A stretch of DNA of 33,573 bases from a virus, in IMG/VR virus record IMGVR_UViG_3300027973_000139, positions 1 to 33,573 of that record; one strand, given 5' to 3'. Below, piece after piece: positions 5,860 to 12,915 of the stretch. The notes under the pieces are model-generated. The model had not been told where the DNA came from and did no database searches. It saw nothing but the letters and a program-made list of their open reading frames with translations. The position numbers and the translations under genes are program-made. Position 1 is the first letter of the stretch. Each line of letters opens with the position of its first letter.

Positions 5860-6291
5860 CTATCTGCGGACGTGAGTGATTCGGGTGAGGGGGAAGGGGG
5901 CGATGGTGACGGCGTCACTTTGATTGCCGCCTAGGCAGAATGCCTTGGTTCCTTGGATGCGGTCAAGGAGACAGACGTGGTTGCCGCCGGGGCGGGTCAT
6001 GACGATGGTGTCACCACGTTGCCAGAGGAGGGGCTCGGTGATGTCGATGGGGCTACCCCATTTAGCCCAGGCGGCGGCGCGGTAGTGCTCAGGGGGACAG
6101 CCGGTGGCGGTCTCGATGGCGAGGTGACCTCGGAAGGCTCCGCACCAGGGGGTTTTACTGTCGTCTTTGTCGAGCCATGTGGCAGCTTGTTTGATCCAGC
6201 GGGTGATAGTGGGATTTGTGGCCGCTCCAGGGGTTTCTTTGGTGCCGAGGTAGGGCAGGGCGGCGGCGTAGATCTTGGCAGAGGTGGACAT
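5860..6291 (-). CDS. Endolysin, CHAP/NlpC-like peptidoglycan hydrolase (TIGR02594-like)
   Basis: The 143-residue protein resembles the TIGR02594/CHAP family of small phage and bacterial cell-wall amidases or endopeptidases. It opens with a short helix and YLGTKETPGAATNPTITRWI, then TPWCGAF with the nucleophile Cys50, GDTIVMTRPGGNHVCLL with His105, and LGGNQSD with Asn123 as a probable third catalytic residue. It has no signal peptide, so release would depend on the upstream holin. It ends the lysis cassette next to attP. A TTGACA element lies 13 bases before ATG 6291, and an intrinsic terminator separates it from the holin gene. Confidence 0.85.
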   Translation of the reverse strand: MSTSAKIYAAALPYLGTKETPGAATNPTITRWIKQAATWLDKDDSKTPWCGAFRGHLAIETATGCPPEHYRAAAWAKWGSPIDITEPLLWQRGDTIVMTRPGGNHVCLLDRIQGTKAFCLGGNQSDAVTIAPFPLTRITHVRR

Positions 6292-6304
6292 GACTTGAGA
6301 CGAT

Positions 6305-6310
6305 TGTCAA
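6305..6310 (-). promoter_or_regulatory. TTGACA element, 13 nt before the endolysin start
   Basis: TTGACA begins just inside the T-tract of the upstream terminator, and exactly 13 bases separate it from ATG 6291. The same spacing occurs before five other late genes. No -10 box can follow at normal spacing without lying inside the gene. Confidence 0.6.
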
Positions 6311-6344
6311 AAAAAAGGCCGCTGCCTGGTGTGCAGGTAGCGGC
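6309..6344 (-). terminator. Intrinsic terminator between holin and endolysin
   Basis: On the minus strand a stem GCCGCT-A-CCTG / CAGG-C-AGCGGC (6344-6318) with one A:C mismatch and a five-base loop is followed by eight T residues (6316-6309). It should cut readthrough from holin into endolysin, so endolysin expression may rely on leaky readthrough or antitermination. Confidence 0.85.
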
Positions 6345-6379
6345 TGGGAGTGGGAGCGGGTGATGCTGGATCAAAAGGA

Positions 6380-6637
6380 CTATTTGCGGATGCCGCTTTG
6401 CTGGCTGGATTTGTCGGCATCGCGCGCAAAGATGAAGCCGACGCCACCGAGGATCTCGGCTTTGGCGAGCATGAGCTGCTCAGGGCTGAGTTCGGCGGTG
6501 CCGTTGGCGATGCCGACGGTCTGATCGACGATGACCAGTGAGGCATGCAGGATCATGGCGAGGCCTGCGAGGGTGGTCTTGTAATTGGCAAGGGCTGGGT
6601 GGAGGTAACGAGTGGCAAATTTGATGAGCGTTTTCAT
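6380..6637 (-). CDS. Holin
   Basis: The 85-residue protein has a basic amphipathic N-terminus (MKTLIKFATRYLHPALANYK), a hydrophobic span (TTLAGLAMILHASLVIVDQT), a short polar segment, a second moderately hydrophobic stretch (AEILGGVGFIFARD) and a charged end (ADKSSQQSGIRK). The G-x-GF-x-ARDADKSSQ ending is typical of small phage holins of several proteobacterial phages. The position directly before the endolysin supports the call. It would form the inner-membrane lesion that releases the endolysin. Confidence 0.8.
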   Translation of the reverse strand: MKTLIKFATRYLHPALANYKTTLAGLAMILHASLVIVDQTVGIANGTAELSPEQLMLAKAEILGGVGFIFARDADKSSQQSGIRK

Positions 6638-6650
6638 GGCTGGGAGACTT

Positions 6651-6678
6651 CTTGGTGCGTGGTGCTTGGTGCTTGGTT
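6651..6678. repeat. GGTGCTT host-type tandem repeat
   Basis: About four GGTGC(T/G)T units run through the gap between the lipoprotein and holin genes. On the minus strand they read as CACCAAGCACCAAGCACC. A shorter copy is at 9386-9404. Such runs translate as KHQAPSTKHQ and seem to be dispersed in Verrucomicrobiota genomes (from memory, not checked). Confidence 0.7.
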
Positions 6679-6925
6679 ACTTGCTCGGCAGCTCGGGAGC
6701 TGGAGGCGTGTTGGCAGATTTGGTGCGCTGATAATCACGATACCATTGGGTAATGAGGCCTAGGGTCTGGGTGAGGCTGATGCCGGTGGTGGTCTCGTAT
6801 TTGGCGTTGGCCTGGTCGAGCTTGGCCTGCGTGCTGGTCGAAAGGCTTGAGCAGCTGGTGACGGCGGCGAGCATGAAGCCGATGATGGCCAAGAGCAGGA
6901 TGAGGGCGATGGGGCGGGTTTTCAT
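6677..6925 (-). CDS. Small lipoprotein, possible outer-membrane spanin
   Basis: The 82-residue protein has a lipoprotein signal (MKTRPIALILLLAIIGFMLA, then AVTSC) with lipid-attachment Cys25 in the lipobox VTSC. The mature part is a short helix (TQAKLDQANAKYETTTGISL) followed by a polar segment and a proline-rich end (NTPPAPELPSK). Within a lysis cassette next to holin this fits an Rz1-like o-spanin that joins the outer membrane to an inner-membrane partner, for which the 127-aa upstream protein is the candidate. The lipobox is clear; the spanin role is inferred. Confidence 0.7.
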   Translation of the reverse strand: MKTRPIALILLLAIIGFMLAAVTSCSSLSTSTQAKLDQANAKYETTTGISLTQTLGLITQWYRDYQRTKSANTPPAPELPSK

Positions 6926-6980
6926 GACAATCCGGTCAGGATGTCAAACCTCCTAGGCTCTGCGAGCTTCAAAGGTCAGG

Positions 6981-7364
6981 TCAGTGAGGCTTCATTTTTT
7001 CATCGACGGCAGACTTTACGAAGGCGCGGAAATGTTCGACCTGCTCCTGGCTGATCTCACAGAGTTTTTCTAAGGAGACGGTTTGCTTGGTCATCGCCTC
7101 GGCCATGCGTTCTTCACGTTTCAGGGACTCGGTTTTGTGCAGGTCCCAGGTCTCTTTCATCTCGGCTTTGTGCTCGCGCTGGGCTGACAAAAAGAGTCGG
7201 CCGATGTAATAGACGGCAAAGAGCAGTATCCCCTTGAGACCGATCTCTTCCCAGCCTTTGACGTTGGGATCTCCACTGGCATCAGCTAGCCAGGCACTGA
7301 AGCCGAGCAAGGCGGCGAGGGTGAGCTTGATCTCGGTGGCATGAGTGGCGAGATGGGTGAGCAT
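6981..7364 (-). CDS. Membrane coiled-coil protein of the lysis cassette, possible i-spanin or second holin
   Basis: The 127-residue product has two hydrophobic segments (about 13-28, KLTLAALLGFSAWLAD, and 46-61, ILLFAVYYIGRLFLSA) and a long charged coiled-coil-like C-terminus (QREHKAEMKETWDLHKTESL onward). The coiled coil fits an inner-membrane spanin, but two membrane spans are unusual for one and could also fit a holin or antiholin. It sits between a secreted protein and the lipoprotein. Confidence in it being a lysis-module membrane protein is good; the exact role is open. Confidence 0.65.
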   Translation of the reverse strand: MLTHLATHATEIKLTLAALLGFSAWLADASGDPNVKGWEEIGLKGILLFAVYYIGRLFLSAQREHKAEMKETWDLHKTESLKREERMAEAMTKQTVSLEKLCEISQEQVEHFRAFVKSAVDEKMKPH

Positions 7365-7378
7365 GACCGAGAGTGGTA

Positions 7379-7792
7379 TCAGGGATTGGTCACTGTAACG
7401 CGGCCATCTTGATGAAATGTGATGGCAAGTTTGGGGGTGAGGTATTTGGCATCACCGAGTAGGATGGCTGGCGTGGTGCCTGCCAGCGTGGCGATGCTTT
7501 CAAGGTCGGTGCGGGCGAGGGCGGCGGCGCGGAAGACTTTGCTGGCATTGGTGCCGAGGGCCGCGAGGATCTGGGCGGGCGTGGCGCGTTCATTTTCCCA
7601 GAGGGTTTCCCAGAGGTTTTTGATGCGGCTGACGCGGTCAGTCAGGGCCGCATTGCATCCCTGCGCGATGGCCTCAGCCACGACGTGCGCCGGGTCTTGA
7701 GTGGACTCGGTCACGGGGATGATTTGCGCGTGAGAGACCACCAGCATGACTAGCGTGACGGTGACAGCGAGGAGAGAAGGCAGGAGTTTCAT
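7379..7792 (-). CDS. Exported hypothetical protein
   Basis: The 137-residue protein begins with a clear Sec-type signal (MKLLPSLLAVTVTLVMLVVS, cleavage likely after SHA). The mature part is helical (AHVVAEAIAQGCNAALTDRV, then NLWETLWENERATPAQILAA) and ends with a short beta hairpin (LAITFHQDGRVTVTNP). I do not recognise a family. It lies between the large tail fibre and the lysis genes, so it may be a periplasmic lysis factor or a fibre-associated protein. GACATC directly precedes ATG 7792, as it does before the 258-aa tail gene. Confidence 0.7.
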   Translation of the reverse strand: MKLLPSLLAVTVTLVMLVVSHAQIIPVTESTQDPAHVVAEAIAQGCNAALTDRVSRIKNLWETLWENERATPAQILAALGTNASKVFRAAALARTDLESIATLAGTTPAILLGDAKYLTPKLAITFHQDGRVTVTNP

Positions 7793-7806
7793 GATGTCTT
7801 AGTTTG

Positions 7807-9381
7807 TTAAGGGACGACTTTCAGCACGTTGCCATTGGCAGAGTCTCGCCAGAGAGCACCACTGGTGGCAGGGGCTGTGGTGGGAAGAGCAGGCAGCACG
7901 ACATTGCCGTCGGTATCAAATCGCATCTCGATTGCGTCCCCCATGATGAAATGAACCGCGCGGTTGCTGCCGCCGCCGCTGCCTTTGGAGGAGCCGATGC
8001 GCAGGGTGTTTGTGGTCGTGCGCCAGTCTAGCACACCATACTCATTGTTAGTGGCTGAGGTATATGTGTTGGCCACGCGAAAGGTGTTGGCGTTAACTCC
8101 GTTGCGTTGGGCAACCGTATAATCGCCGTCTCGTGAAATTCGAGTTACAGCATCAGATCCGAAAGGTGTCGATGAAGACCAGCCGAATGAACCTGATGAA
8201 TCCGCGACCATGTTTTTGCTCGATCCGTAAATTTTAAAGGCAAAAACATCATTCGATTTAAACAAAATGTCACTAGAATGAAGATTGATAATTGACCCAG
8301 CCGTTCCCGCCTGAAACCGTAAATCGCCAACGTTTGCTGCCGTCATAGTTGTCACTCCCGTCATGGTTGGTGCTATGGATCTGACCACAGAGCCTGTGCC
8401 TGTAGTGCTAGAAATTCCATCGGGTGGCAGGCCTGTGGCGTTGGTCAAAGTGGCTGAGCTTGGGGTGCCGAGAGCACCACCAGAAACGAGATTGCCGCTA
8501 GCCGTGCCTGTCAACGCGCCCACAAACGAGGTGCTCGTCACACTGGTGAGGCCCGTGATCGTTGCAGGTAGCGATAGTGTCGGCGTGGTGGTGCCGGTGA
8601 CGGTGATCTGGTTGGCGGTGCCGGTGATGCTGGTGACGCCGCCTGCCGCTCCATTGCTGGCGGCAGTGATGCGACCGTCAGCGTCAACGGTGAGGTTCGT
8701 GGATGTGTAGCTGCCTGCGGTCACGGCGGTGCTGGCTAGCTGTGTCGGACCCACGACGCCGGTGGCGATGGTGGTGGCGACGGCACCCGCTGTGGTGGTG
8801 ATGTCACCGGTTAGAGCTGGCATTCTAGCGGTGGCGATGGTGCCGGTGAGATTATCGGCGGGCAGGCTGCTGTTGGTATTGAGCAGGGTGCCGCCCACGC
8901 TGGGCCAAGTGACGGTGATATTGCCAGCCAAAGACACCGGTGGCACCACTGAAAGGATGTTTAATGAGCCTTGGTTTTCCATTTCTAACACGCCAGAAGA
9001 AAGGGTGCTGACATAGGTGCCTCCAGTCTGAATGGCTCTGTAACGAGTGGCTAAAAGCCCACCTGATTCATCGCGCAGAGCGACGGTGTCAGGGGTTCCA
9101 TTTTCATCGAAGGTGGGCTTGCCGGTGATGTCTGCCCAGGCACCTCCTGCCGAGTTAAGGGTGGTGCCCGTGAGGCTCAGCCCGGTGCCTAACGTGATGC
9201 CTGACAGGGTGCCTGCGGCGGTGCGGCCGATGACTTGGCTATTGCCGAGCGTGAAGGCCTCACGGGTGAAGCCGGAGGTGGCGTTCTTTTTATCGATGAC
9301 GGATTGGCCGGAGGTCTGACTGAAGGCTGAAGGGTGAAGGATGAAGGCTGAAAAGAGGCAGAGCAGAAATACTTTGTTCAT
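7807..9381 (-). CDS. Tail fibre-like beta-repeat protein with signal-like N-terminus
   Basis: The start is ATG 9381 (MNKVFLLCLFSAFILHPSAF), giving 524 residues; the longer frame upstream only translates a CACCAAG repeat. The body is low-complexity and rich in T, G, S and A, with many short beta units (GTGLSLTGTTLNSAGG, TGDITTTAGAVATTIATGVV, VTSITGTANQITVTGTTTPT). This is typical of trimeric phage fibre shafts. The end (RFDTDGNVVLPALPTTAPAT, then SGALWRDSANGNVLKVVP) is a common fibre C-terminus. The odd part is a Sec-signal-like leader, part of which (FILHPSAF) is encoded by a host-type repeat. It is probably a receptor-binding or side fibre. Confidence 0.8.
   Translation of the reverse strand: MNKVFLLCLFSAFILHPSAFSQTSGQSVIDKKNATSGFTREAFTLGNSQVIGRTAAGTLSGITLGTGLSLTGTTLNSAGGAWADITGKPTFDENGTPDTVALRDESGGLLATRYRAIQTGGTYVSTLSSGVLEMENQGSLNILSVVPPVSLAGNITVTWPSVGGTLLNTNSSLPADNLTGTIATARMPALTGDITTTAGAVATTIATGVVGPTQLASTAVTAGSYTSTNLTVDADGRITAASNGAAGGVTSITGTANQITVTGTTTPTLSLPATITGLTSVTSTSFVGALTGTASGNLVSGGALGTPSSATLTNATGLPPDGISSTTGTGSVVRSIAPTMTGVTTMTAANVGDLRFQAGTAGSIINLHSSDILFKSNDVFAFKIYGSSKNMVADSSGSFGWSSSTPFGSDAVTRISRDGDYTVAQRNGVNANTFRVANTYTSATNNEYGVLDWRTTTNTLRIGSSKGSGGGSNRAVHFIMGDAIEMRFDTDGNVVLPALPTTAPATSGALWRDSANGNVLKVVP
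9320..9354. repeat. Host-type GAAGGATGAAGG repeat inside the fibre leader
   Basis: Five GAAGG-type units run over the fibre signal-like N-terminus and encode FILHPSAF. It belongs to the same repeat family as 2399-2430. Confidence 0.7.
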
Positions 9382-9385
9382 GGTT

Positions 9386-9404
9386 CTTGGTGCTTGGTGC
9401 TTAG
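9386..9404. repeat. CTTGGTG host-type tandem repeat
   Basis: CTTGGTGCTTGGTGCTTAG is a short copy of the repeat at 6651-6678. It provides the TAA stop of the 184-aa gene and the leader of the fibre gene, which has no Shine-Dalgarno sequence. Confidence 0.65.
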
Positions 9405-9955
9405 TTGGGGGCACGGCCTGTGTTCAGGGCAAAGTTAACCCACGTGAGGTCGGCTAGCTGAAATTCAAAGTAGCCACCAGCGGTGACTTTGGCGGCGAGC
9501 TGCTGATTGAACCAGACGATGCTGGCCGCTGCGACGGGATCGGGCGCGGCGTCGTCAGGACGTGCCCAGGCATTGGTGACGGTGACAGGGAAATGCACGC
9601 GCTCACGGCGGCTGCTGAGGGTCCACTCGATCTCACCGACGACGTCAATGGTGGGCTGATCACCGATGAGGGTGCGCAGGGCGGTGCTATCGACGCTACT
9701 GAAGTCGGCGGTGTAAACGGCCCCTGAATTGGTGAGGCTGCTGCTAAAGATCAGCGGGCTGCTGGTGGGGGTCTCTTTAAGGGCAAAGCGGAAGGTGGCA
9801 CCACTGAGGGCAGCGGCGGCGGAGCCGGGCACAAAAAAGGAGAAGCTGACCTGCCACTCAGCGAGCAGGGTGCAATCAACGGTCGGAGCAGCAACCCCTG
9901 TGATAGCTGCGTGAGCGGTGTATTTGGAGAGGTTGACGAAGATCGCGGATTCCAC
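9401..9955 (-). CDS. Tail/baseplate-like protein, 184 aa
   Basis: GTG 9955 (VESAIFVNLSKYTAHAAITG) opens a 184-residue beta-rich protein. Segments such as QVSFSFFVPGSAAAALSGAT and FRFALKETPTSSPLIFSSSL resemble phage upper-baseplate proteins that attach fibres (BppU-like N-terminal domains), though I cannot prove the family. It immediately precedes the main fibre gene. A TTGACA element is exactly 13 bases before the GTG, which supports this start, as does an in-frame stop just upstream. Confidence 0.7.
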   Translation of the reverse strand: MESAIFVNLSKYTAHAAITGVAAPTVDCTLLAEWQVSFSFFVPGSAAAALSGATFRFALKETPTSSPLIFSSSLTNSGAVYTADFSSVDSTALRTLIGDQPTIDVVGEIEWTLSSRRERVHFPVTVTNAWARPDDAAPDPVAAASIVWFNQQLAAKVTAGGYFEFQLADLTWVNFALNTGRAPN

Positions 9956-10128
9956 GATCTGGGGGCGGTGTCAAAATGGAAGGAGCCGTTGGCGGTGGTT
10001 GGCTGTTGTTTGCGATTGTTCGGCTTAGAGTCCATCGCGTGCAAGACATCAAAGATGATGCACACGCCAGCAATAAAACAGGCCGCTAGAATCACAGCGG
10101 CAATGATGTGCAAAATGCGCTCTTTCAT
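9751..10128 (-). CDS. Small single-span membrane protein; C-terminal half overlaps the next gene
   Basis: ATG 10128 follows the preceding stop directly (TAAATG). Residues 1-30 form a membrane span (RILHIIAAVILAACFIAGVC), then a polar region to about residue 58. From there the frame overlaps the 184-aa gene by about 205 bases and its sequence (SSSTSPNTPLTQLSQGLLL) looks like a shadow. Either the gene really overlaps that far, or a one-base error or shift near the G/C run at 9961-9965 hides an earlier stop. Only the first half is trusted. Confidence 0.45.
   Translation of the reverse strand: MKERILHIIAAVILAACFIAGVCIIFDVLHAMDSKPNNRKQQPTTANGSFHFDTAPRSWNPRSSSTSPNTPLTQLSQGLLLRPLIAPCSLSGRSASPFLCPAPPPLPSVVPPSALPLKRPPPAAR
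9969..9974 (-). promoter_or_regulatory. TTGACA element, 13 nt before the 184-aa tail gene
   Basis: TTGACA at 9974-9969 on the minus strand is exactly 13 bases from GTG 9955, matching the spacing seen before five other late genes. Confidence 0.6.
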
Positions 10129-10332
10129 TTAAGCAGAACAATTCAGCAAAGAGAGAGCTTTAATAAAGGCAGGGATTTCATCGTTGCCCATGGAAAAGAC
10201 CGCTTTGCCGTCCTGCCAAAAGGTGACGGGGCAGTCTCGCTGGCTGCCGTCCATGCTGAGCATGAGGCTGGCCGGATGGTTTCCGTCTCCATCCTCAGAG
10301 TAGAGGGTGAGTTTTTCGGTGATGATGGTCAT
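10129..10332 (-). CDS. Hypothetical protein, 67 aa
   Basis: The 67-residue protein is mostly beta at first (MTIITEKLTLYSEDGDGNHP, then ASLMLSMDGSQRDCPVTFWQ) and ends in a helix (IPAFIKALSLLNCSA). I do not recognise it. It lies 18 bases after the hydroxylase gene and directly before the small membrane gene, in the fibre part of the tail module. It could be a small fibre chaperone or accessory, but nothing in the sequence shows this. Confidence 0.65.
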   Translation of the reverse strand: MTIITEKLTLYSEDGDGNHPASLMLSMDGSQRDCPVTFWQDGKAVFSMGNDEIPAFIKALSLLNCSA

Positions 10333-10350
10333 GATCTTATTGGTTAGCGG

Positions 10351-10920
10351 TTACCGTCTCGGGCCTTTGATCCAGCTGACGAGGCTGTAGCGTTTGCCTT
10401 GGGTGACTTCGGTGGCACGGTGCCAGAGGGCACTTCTAAAAAAGAGGAGATCACCAGCATTTTTAAAATGGGTTTCAGGTAGAGGATCACCTTTGAGTTC
10501 AAAGGTGCCTCCCTCGTATTTGGCGGGGTCGGTGAGCTGGAGCACAAGGGTGAGCTTACGCTCAAAGGGATCTTTGCAGAGCTCGCTGCTGTCCTGGTGC
10601 CAGTCGTAGAGTTGGCGGTCGGCACTGTCGTATTCTGTAAGCTGCCACTCGGTGCTGCTGTGCTGGAGATCATAGCCAAAGGTGGCATTGGCGCGGAGGA
10701 TCTCGCCCTCGATGCGGCGGAAGAACCAGAAGAGATCCAGATCATCGTAGCGCAGCCAGCGCACGGTGGAGCGGCGCAGGGTGGCATCGACACGGCTTTG
10801 ACCGCCATGGCCGACGACGGCTGGCTTGGCCGGGTAGTGTTTCACGGCATGCTTGATGAGCATGGTGCATTCTTTCGGGGTCAGAAAGGCTGGGCTGTGA
10901 TACCAGTGATTACGAGTCAT
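10351..10920 (-). CDS. 2-oxoglutarate/Fe(II) dioxygenase, prolyl-4-hydroxylase/PKHD-type
   Basis: The 189-residue enzyme has the double-stranded beta-helix signature of the P4Hc/PKHD family. Iron ligands are His108 and Asp110 (YDWHQDSS) and His167 (ALWHRATEV); Arg177 ([10 protein letters not shown]) is placed to bind 2-oxoglutarate. [20 protein letters not shown] at 121-140 is the family core strand. Related enzymes use Fe(II), O2 and 2-oxoglutarate to hydroxylate protein side chains, classically collagen proline. The start overlaps the stop of the third collagen-like gene as ATGA, so the enzyme is translationally coupled to three collagen-like proteins. The obvious inferred substrate is proline (or lysine) in their Gly-X-Y repeats. 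Other phage 2OG enzymes act on nucleic acids or unknown targets, so the substrate remains unproven. Confidence 0.9.
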   Translation of the reverse strand: MTRNHWYHSPAFLTPKECTMLIKHAVKHYPAKPAVVGHGGQSRVDATLRRSTVRWLRYDDLDLFWFFRRIEGEILRANATFGYDLQHSSTEWQLTEYDSADRQLYDWHQDSSELCKDPFERKLTLVLQLTDPAKYEGGTFELKGDPLPETHFKNAGDLLFFRSALWHRATEVTQGKRYSLVSWIKGPRR

Positions 10921-11912
10921 GAGGCGATGAGGGCAGACGCCCAGAAGGCGGCGTTTTGGTTTTGTTGGTTTGCGGTGAATTCAGGGAATCGCCGTGATGC
11001 GTGACCTTTAGCAATGCCTGATAAAGTTACGGTGCCTGTCATACCGCGCGGGCAGATGACCTGCACGCGGTCATGGTGCAGGATGGCACGCGTGGCGGCT
11101 GGCCGTGCTGTGACCAGGCCGATGACGGTGAGGCTGTCAGGCTCACAGGCAGCGAGTAAACGGGGATCTAAGGCCAGATCACCAGCAGATGAAAAAGGCA
11201 GGATCTCCATGAAGCGAAACTCGGGAGCCTCCAGCACATGCAGGCCGACGATCTGATCACAGGACTGCACGATGGCGAGCTTGGAACCAGGCAGGCCGGG
11301 AGGGCCGGGACTACCTGCATAACCAGGCAGGCCAAAGGAGATGCCGTAATCAGTCCCGCGTGGCCCTTTAGGGCCTGCCTCTGCCTCTATGCCAGGATTT
11401 CCAGGCGGTCCGGGAGGCCCAGGCGGGCCCGGTGTGGTGCTAGGACCAGCCGGAGGCCCCACAGGTCCAGGCGGACCAGTAGGACCTGCGACCGTTTGAG
11501 GTGGGCCGGGTGGCCCGAGGGCTCCTTTATTGCCAGGCGTCAGTGAGCCGGGATCACCTGCATCCCCTGGGTCACCTTTATCCCCCTGATCACCAGGTGG
11601 CCCAGGACTGCCACCGGCGGTGCCGGGGATGCCGGGGATTCCGGGGGCTCCCGGTGTGCCTGCACTTCCCGCAGGCCCCGCACCGCCAGTTGGCCCTGTG
11701 GGTCCCGCAGGGCCTTCAGGTCCGGTGGTGGCTGCAGCGGGATCAAAGTAGACATGAAAGCCATCATGCCTCTCAGTGATTTTGATCACATTCGGGCTGG
11801 CGATGGACTGCTGCAGCCGTGCGAGCACAAAGCTGACAAAGTCCCGAAAGTCCGAGACGTAAGCAAAGCCAGTGCTGCGTTTGAAGCGATAGGTTGTTTT
11901 TTGGCTAACCAT
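10917..11912 (-). CDS. Collagen-like fibre protein C (third of three)
   Basis: The 331-residue protein has an N-terminal domain (1-63, [20 protein letters not shown] onward) that probably attaches it to the tail. A Gly-X-Y collagen region of about 147 residues (64-210) follows, then a C-terminal globular head (211-331, [20 protein letters not shown] onward). Many Y positions are proline ([26 protein letters not shown]), the classic site of 4-hydroxylation; some are lysine (GPK, GDK). The repeat is broken near 100, 123, 139, 158, 175 and 188. The head domain aligns by eye with those of the two preceding genes. It overlaps collagen B by 8 bases and the hydroxylase by 4. The likely role is a trimeric tail-tip or side fibre. 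Confidence 0.9.
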   Translation of the reverse strand: MVSQKTTYRFKRSTGFAYVSDFRDFVSFVLARLQQSIASPNVIKITERHDGFHVYFDPAAATTGPEGPAGPTGPTGGAGPAGSAGTPGAPGIPGIPGTAGGSPGPPGDQGDKGDPGDAGDPGSLTPGNKGALGPPGPPQTVAGPTGPPGPVGPPAGPSTTPGPPGPPGPPGNPGIEAEAGPKGPRGTDYGISFGLPGYAGSPGPPGLPGSKLAIVQSCDQIVGLHVLEAPEFRFMEILPFSSAGDLALDPRLLAACEPDSLTVIGLVTARPAATRAILHHDRVQVICPRGMTGTVTLSGIAKGHASRRFPEFTANQQNQNAAFWASALIAS

Positions 11913-12915
11913 AAGCGGCGGAATAAAAGGCGTTGTTACGGGCTAGCTGATCAGCCGTGAAGCTTTTGAAATGCCAGTCACTAAAGCCACGCCGCAGCCC
12001 TGCCACTGTGATCACGCCGGTGATGCTGGAGAGGCGGAATGGGCTGGCCGTGATGCGCAGGCTGTCACCGATGATCTGGGCACCGATGGCCGATGCGCTG
12101 GTCTGAATGACGCAGAGGCTAGAAGGCTCGATGCTGCCGATAAAAAGCGCATCGATGGGCAGGGTGACCACACTGCGCCAGAAAGGGACACGAAAGGTGA
12201 TCTCATCTAGAAACCACGGCCGTGAGGCCTCTGTGGCATGCAGGCCCACGTGCCGCCCGTCAGGGATCGTGACGATGGCAAATTTATCACCCGCTTCTCC
12301 AGGCGTGCCGGGTGGGCCGGGATCACCCGGCAGACCGTTACTGCTAAAACCATCTGTGCCGGGATCTCCAGGATCTCCGGGGCTGCCGGGTTCAAAGGCA
12401 GGCGTGCCCGGTGGGCCGGGTGGGCCGGGTGGCCCGTCTGGTCCAGGGGTTGTGTTTGGCTCACCTATTTCTCCGGGTGGTCCGGCTGGTCCCGCTAGGT
12501 CATCACCAGGCGGACCGGGATCTCCCTTGGGGCCTTTGGGCCCCGGTTCAGTTTCTGCTGGCCCCTTGGGCCCCTGATCTCCCATCTCACCGGGATCACC
12601 GTCTGGGCCGATGGGGGCCACTGGGCTGGCCCCATTGCCGCCGGGGGCTCCAGGCATGCCATTGCTACCGGCTGAGCCCGGTGGCCCGGTTGGGCCGCTT
12701 GGCCCGTCAGGTCCCTTTGGCCCGGGGCCACCCTCGCCACCTGCGCCCTTGATGTAGATGCTGCCATCAGCGCGCACCTGAGATGTTGCCCCATCAAAAT
12801 GCACATTGAAATTCAAAGCTTTGCCCATGAACATCACGAAGTCATTGAGTGACTCCACCTTCAGCACCCCTTTCGGCGGCAGGCGATATTTGAGCGGTTT
12901 TCGACGGGCTTCCAT
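11905..12915 (-). CDS. Collagen-like fibre protein B (second of three)
   Basis: The 336-residue protein has an N-terminal domain of about 57 residues ([20 protein letters not shown] onward), a Gly-X-Y region at 58-210 with breaks near 97, 120, 139, 154, 173 and 190, and a C-terminal head at 211-336 ([20 protein letters not shown] onward). The end of the head ([20 protein letters not shown], then [12 protein letters not shown]) matches collagen A ([20 protein letters not shown]). The N-terminus of A and C shares a short helix with B ([10 protein letters not shown] in [11 protein letters not shown] in [11 protein letters not shown] in C). The start shares one base with the stop of A (TGATG). 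Break positions are close to those of C, which suggests matched chains. Confidence 0.9.
   Translation of the reverse strand: MEARRKPLKYRLPPKGVLKVESLNDFVMFMGKALNFNVHFDGATSQVRADGSIYIKGAGGEGGPGPKGPDGPSGPTGPPGSAGSNGMPGAPGGNGASPVAPIGPDGDPGEMGDQGPKGPAETEPGPKGPKGDPGPPGDDLAGPAGPPGEIGEPNTTPGPDGPPGPPGPPGTPAFEPGSPGDPGDPGTDGFSSNGLPGDPGPPGTPGEAGDKFAIVTIPDGRHVGLHATEASRPWFLDEITFRVPFWRSVVTLPIDALFIGSIEPSSLCVIQTSASAIGAQIIGDSLRITASPFRLSSITGVITVAGLRRGFSDWHFKSFTADQLARNNAFYSAAYG

Noticed and set aside
12107-12577. Plus-strand open frame with collagen-like Gly-Pro repeats opposite the collagen B gene
   Set aside because: GGN-CCN-CCN repeats read in the reverse direction also give Gly/Pro-rich frames. The minus frames have proper N- and C-terminal domains and coupled starts; this plus frame does not.
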